From Spirosoma endophyticum (lineage in GTDB: Bacteria > Bacteroidota > Bacteroidia > Cytophagales > Spirosomataceae), in NCBI RefSeq assembly GCF_900112365.1, contig NZ_FOLQ01000005.1, positions 280,562-344,561 of the forward strand: a stretch of 64,000 nt of DNA, read 5' to 3'. Positions 63,028-64,000 of this stretch are shown piece by piece (position 1 is the stretch's first letter; every line of letters begins with the position of its first letter). The notes under the pieces are model-generated. The model had not been told where the DNA came from. It saw only the letters and a list, made by a program, of their open reading frames with translations, and searched no databases. The position numbers and the translations under genes were made by a program.

Positions 63028-64000
63028 TCAGTGATTAGTTAACTTATAACGTATTGAGAAAAAAGCGCCTGTGCTTATTAGATTAACCCCGAAGAAACCG
63101 ACACCTCGAAGCGGTGCTTTTATGAACGGCTCGACCTGCCACGATAACCGTTTACTAAATGCCCGTTCATACCCAACGGAGAAATTCAATTGGCTAAAGC
63201 CATACCCTCCAGTGCTGGTGTTGAGCTCAGTAAATTTGATATTGTACGTATGTGGCGGATAATTATATACGTAGTCCTCCTGCTTCATAATATAGCTCGT
63301 TACACCCCCACTCACAAACCAGCGGCTTGGTAATCGTCCGTCTTGCCGGGGTCTTATCGCAAAGTCGTATCGCACGTTAATGGGAATATCGAGCATATTG
63401 CATTTCCCATCGATACTCGATGGATCAGTTGGCCACATCCATGGAAAATCATATTCCTCCGGCTGCGCCCGGTATACTTTCGTGCTTTGAATAATTCCGG
63501 TCTGAACACTCCAGCGAGATGCCAGTCGATATTCCAGCATAACACCAAAATTAGTACCCGGCCGGGAGAAGTTATTTAAACCAACACTACTCAAGTCGGG
63601 TGCTACCACTAATCGAAGACTAAAACCACGTTGTGTTTGTGTTGTCGATTTTGGCATCGCACTACGTGTCAGGGTCTCAGGTTGCGCAACTACATCCGGA
63701 TTCGCAAACGTCGATTCAGGCCATTTCCCCGGCCGAGCGGCTAACTCATGTACATCCGTCAATACTACAGGGCCAGACTCAATGGATTCAAGCGCCGGTA
63801 CGTTTTTAGACGAACTGGTCGTGCCAATTTGCATTAACTCAGTGCTATTCAATCCATGCTTTTTAGTGAACGCTGGCTTGGTTGATGTAGGAGCATTCGT
63901 TGCTAAAAGTGCCTCATCAGCAAGACTATTGGCTGGTTTAGAAGAGTTTCGTCGTCGCAAACTTTCCTTCTTAGCACGGTTTCCAACTAAATTAGGCTCA
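63028..64000 (-). CDS. Outer-membrane beta-barrel protein with N-terminal linker, 5' end outside window
   Basis: The frame is open to the right edge, so at least 324 residues are seen and the true start is missing. A TTG at 63960 is not needed as a start. The first 110 visible residues are low in hydrophobicity and rich in Ser, Thr and Pro. From about residue 125 follow the strands of a PorT-like barrel: RGFSLRLVVAPDLSSVGLNN, YRLASRWSVQTGIIQSTKVY, WFVSGGVTSYIMKQ and the last strand STGAFFSIRYKL. The barrel domain matches those found after a FecR-like or anti-sigma domain in Bacteroidota. Function unknown. Confidence 0.75.
   Translation of the reverse strand, partial: EPNLVGNRAKKESLRRRNSSKPANSLADEALLATNAPTSTKPAFTKKHGLNSTELMQIGTTSSSKNVPALESIESGPVVLTDVHELAARPGKWPESTFANPDVVAQPETLTRSAMPKSTTQTQRGFSLRLVVAPDLSSVGLNNFSRPGTNFGVMLEYRLASRWSVQTGIIQSTKVYRAQPEEYDFPWMWPTDPSSIDGKCNMLDIPINVRYDFAIRPRQDGRLPSRWFVSGGVTSYIMKQEDYVYNYPPHTYNIKFTELNTSTGGYGFSQLNFSVGYERAFSKRLSWQVEPFIKAPLRGVGFFGVNLISTGAFFSIRYKLTNH

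Overview
The window reads as chromosomal DNA of a Gram-negative Bacteroidota, most likely a Cytophagales species of the Spirosoma type. Lineage signs are a SusC/SusD pair driven by an ECF sigma/FecR switch, several lineage-typical families (DUF2480, DUF4834, DUF6265), three exact Bacteroidota promoters (TTG, 19 bases, TAnnTTTG), and many signal peptides and lipoboxes. The genus is inferred from overall resemblance. No rRNA, CRISPR array, phage, integrase or insertion sequence was seen. The window opens inside a lactonase gene and closes inside an outer-membrane barrel gene.

Layout. 1-6.1 kb: exported carbohydrate genes (lactonase, two DUF1080 proteins, a ceramidase-like protein, a GH42 beta-galactosidase). 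6.2-12.4 kb: a VOC protein, a secreted Tricorn-type protease and small secreted proteins. 12.5-15.5 kb: the chaperone pair cbpA-cbpM behind a long leader, then a sulfite-oxidase-like protein with a flavin reductase. 15.6-20.4 kb: phosphoesterase, M28 peptidase, a CsaA-like RNA-binding protein and a sorbosone-dehydrogenase-type propeller. 20.6-24.4 kb: a 1250-residue repeat-bearing surface protein. 25.1-28.9 kb: a lipoprotein gene, divergent from a two-gene membrane module with copper-site hallmarks. 29.0-34.6 kb: tRNA-Gly, tRNA-Leu, a SNF2 helicase and small genes. 34.8-46.3 kb: isocitrate dehydrogenase, an M20 amidohydrolase, and the sigma-FecR-SusC-SusD-phosphatase operon. 46.5-55.7 kb: housekeeping and sulfur genes (DUF167, tautomerase, RmlD-like, cyclophilin, ABC ATPase, purN, M28, LysR-DsrE-cytochrome c, DUF2480). 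55.8-64 kb: dnaN, an MFS exporter, Crp/Fnr and osmC, a beta-lactamase-fold hydrolase, and a YceI / b561-like / Rieske operon.

The main candidate for something undescribed is the pair at 25931-28868. The first protein (411 residues, about ten membrane helices) carries D-x3-H-x12-H, the spacing of the copper ligands of methane monooxygenase subunit PmoC, and then a second, slightly altered copy. The second protein would begin with histidine after signal cleavage. It has an exported domain, two membrane helices and another exported region, as PmoB does, plus two HLHP motifs and a methionine-rich copper-type motif. A distant relative of copper membrane monooxygenases, or a new copper-handling complex, is a reasonable hypothesis but rests on motif reading alone. 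Two further redox sets deserve attention: a TsdA-like cytochrome c / DsrE / LysR operon, and the Rieske / b561-like / YceI operon.
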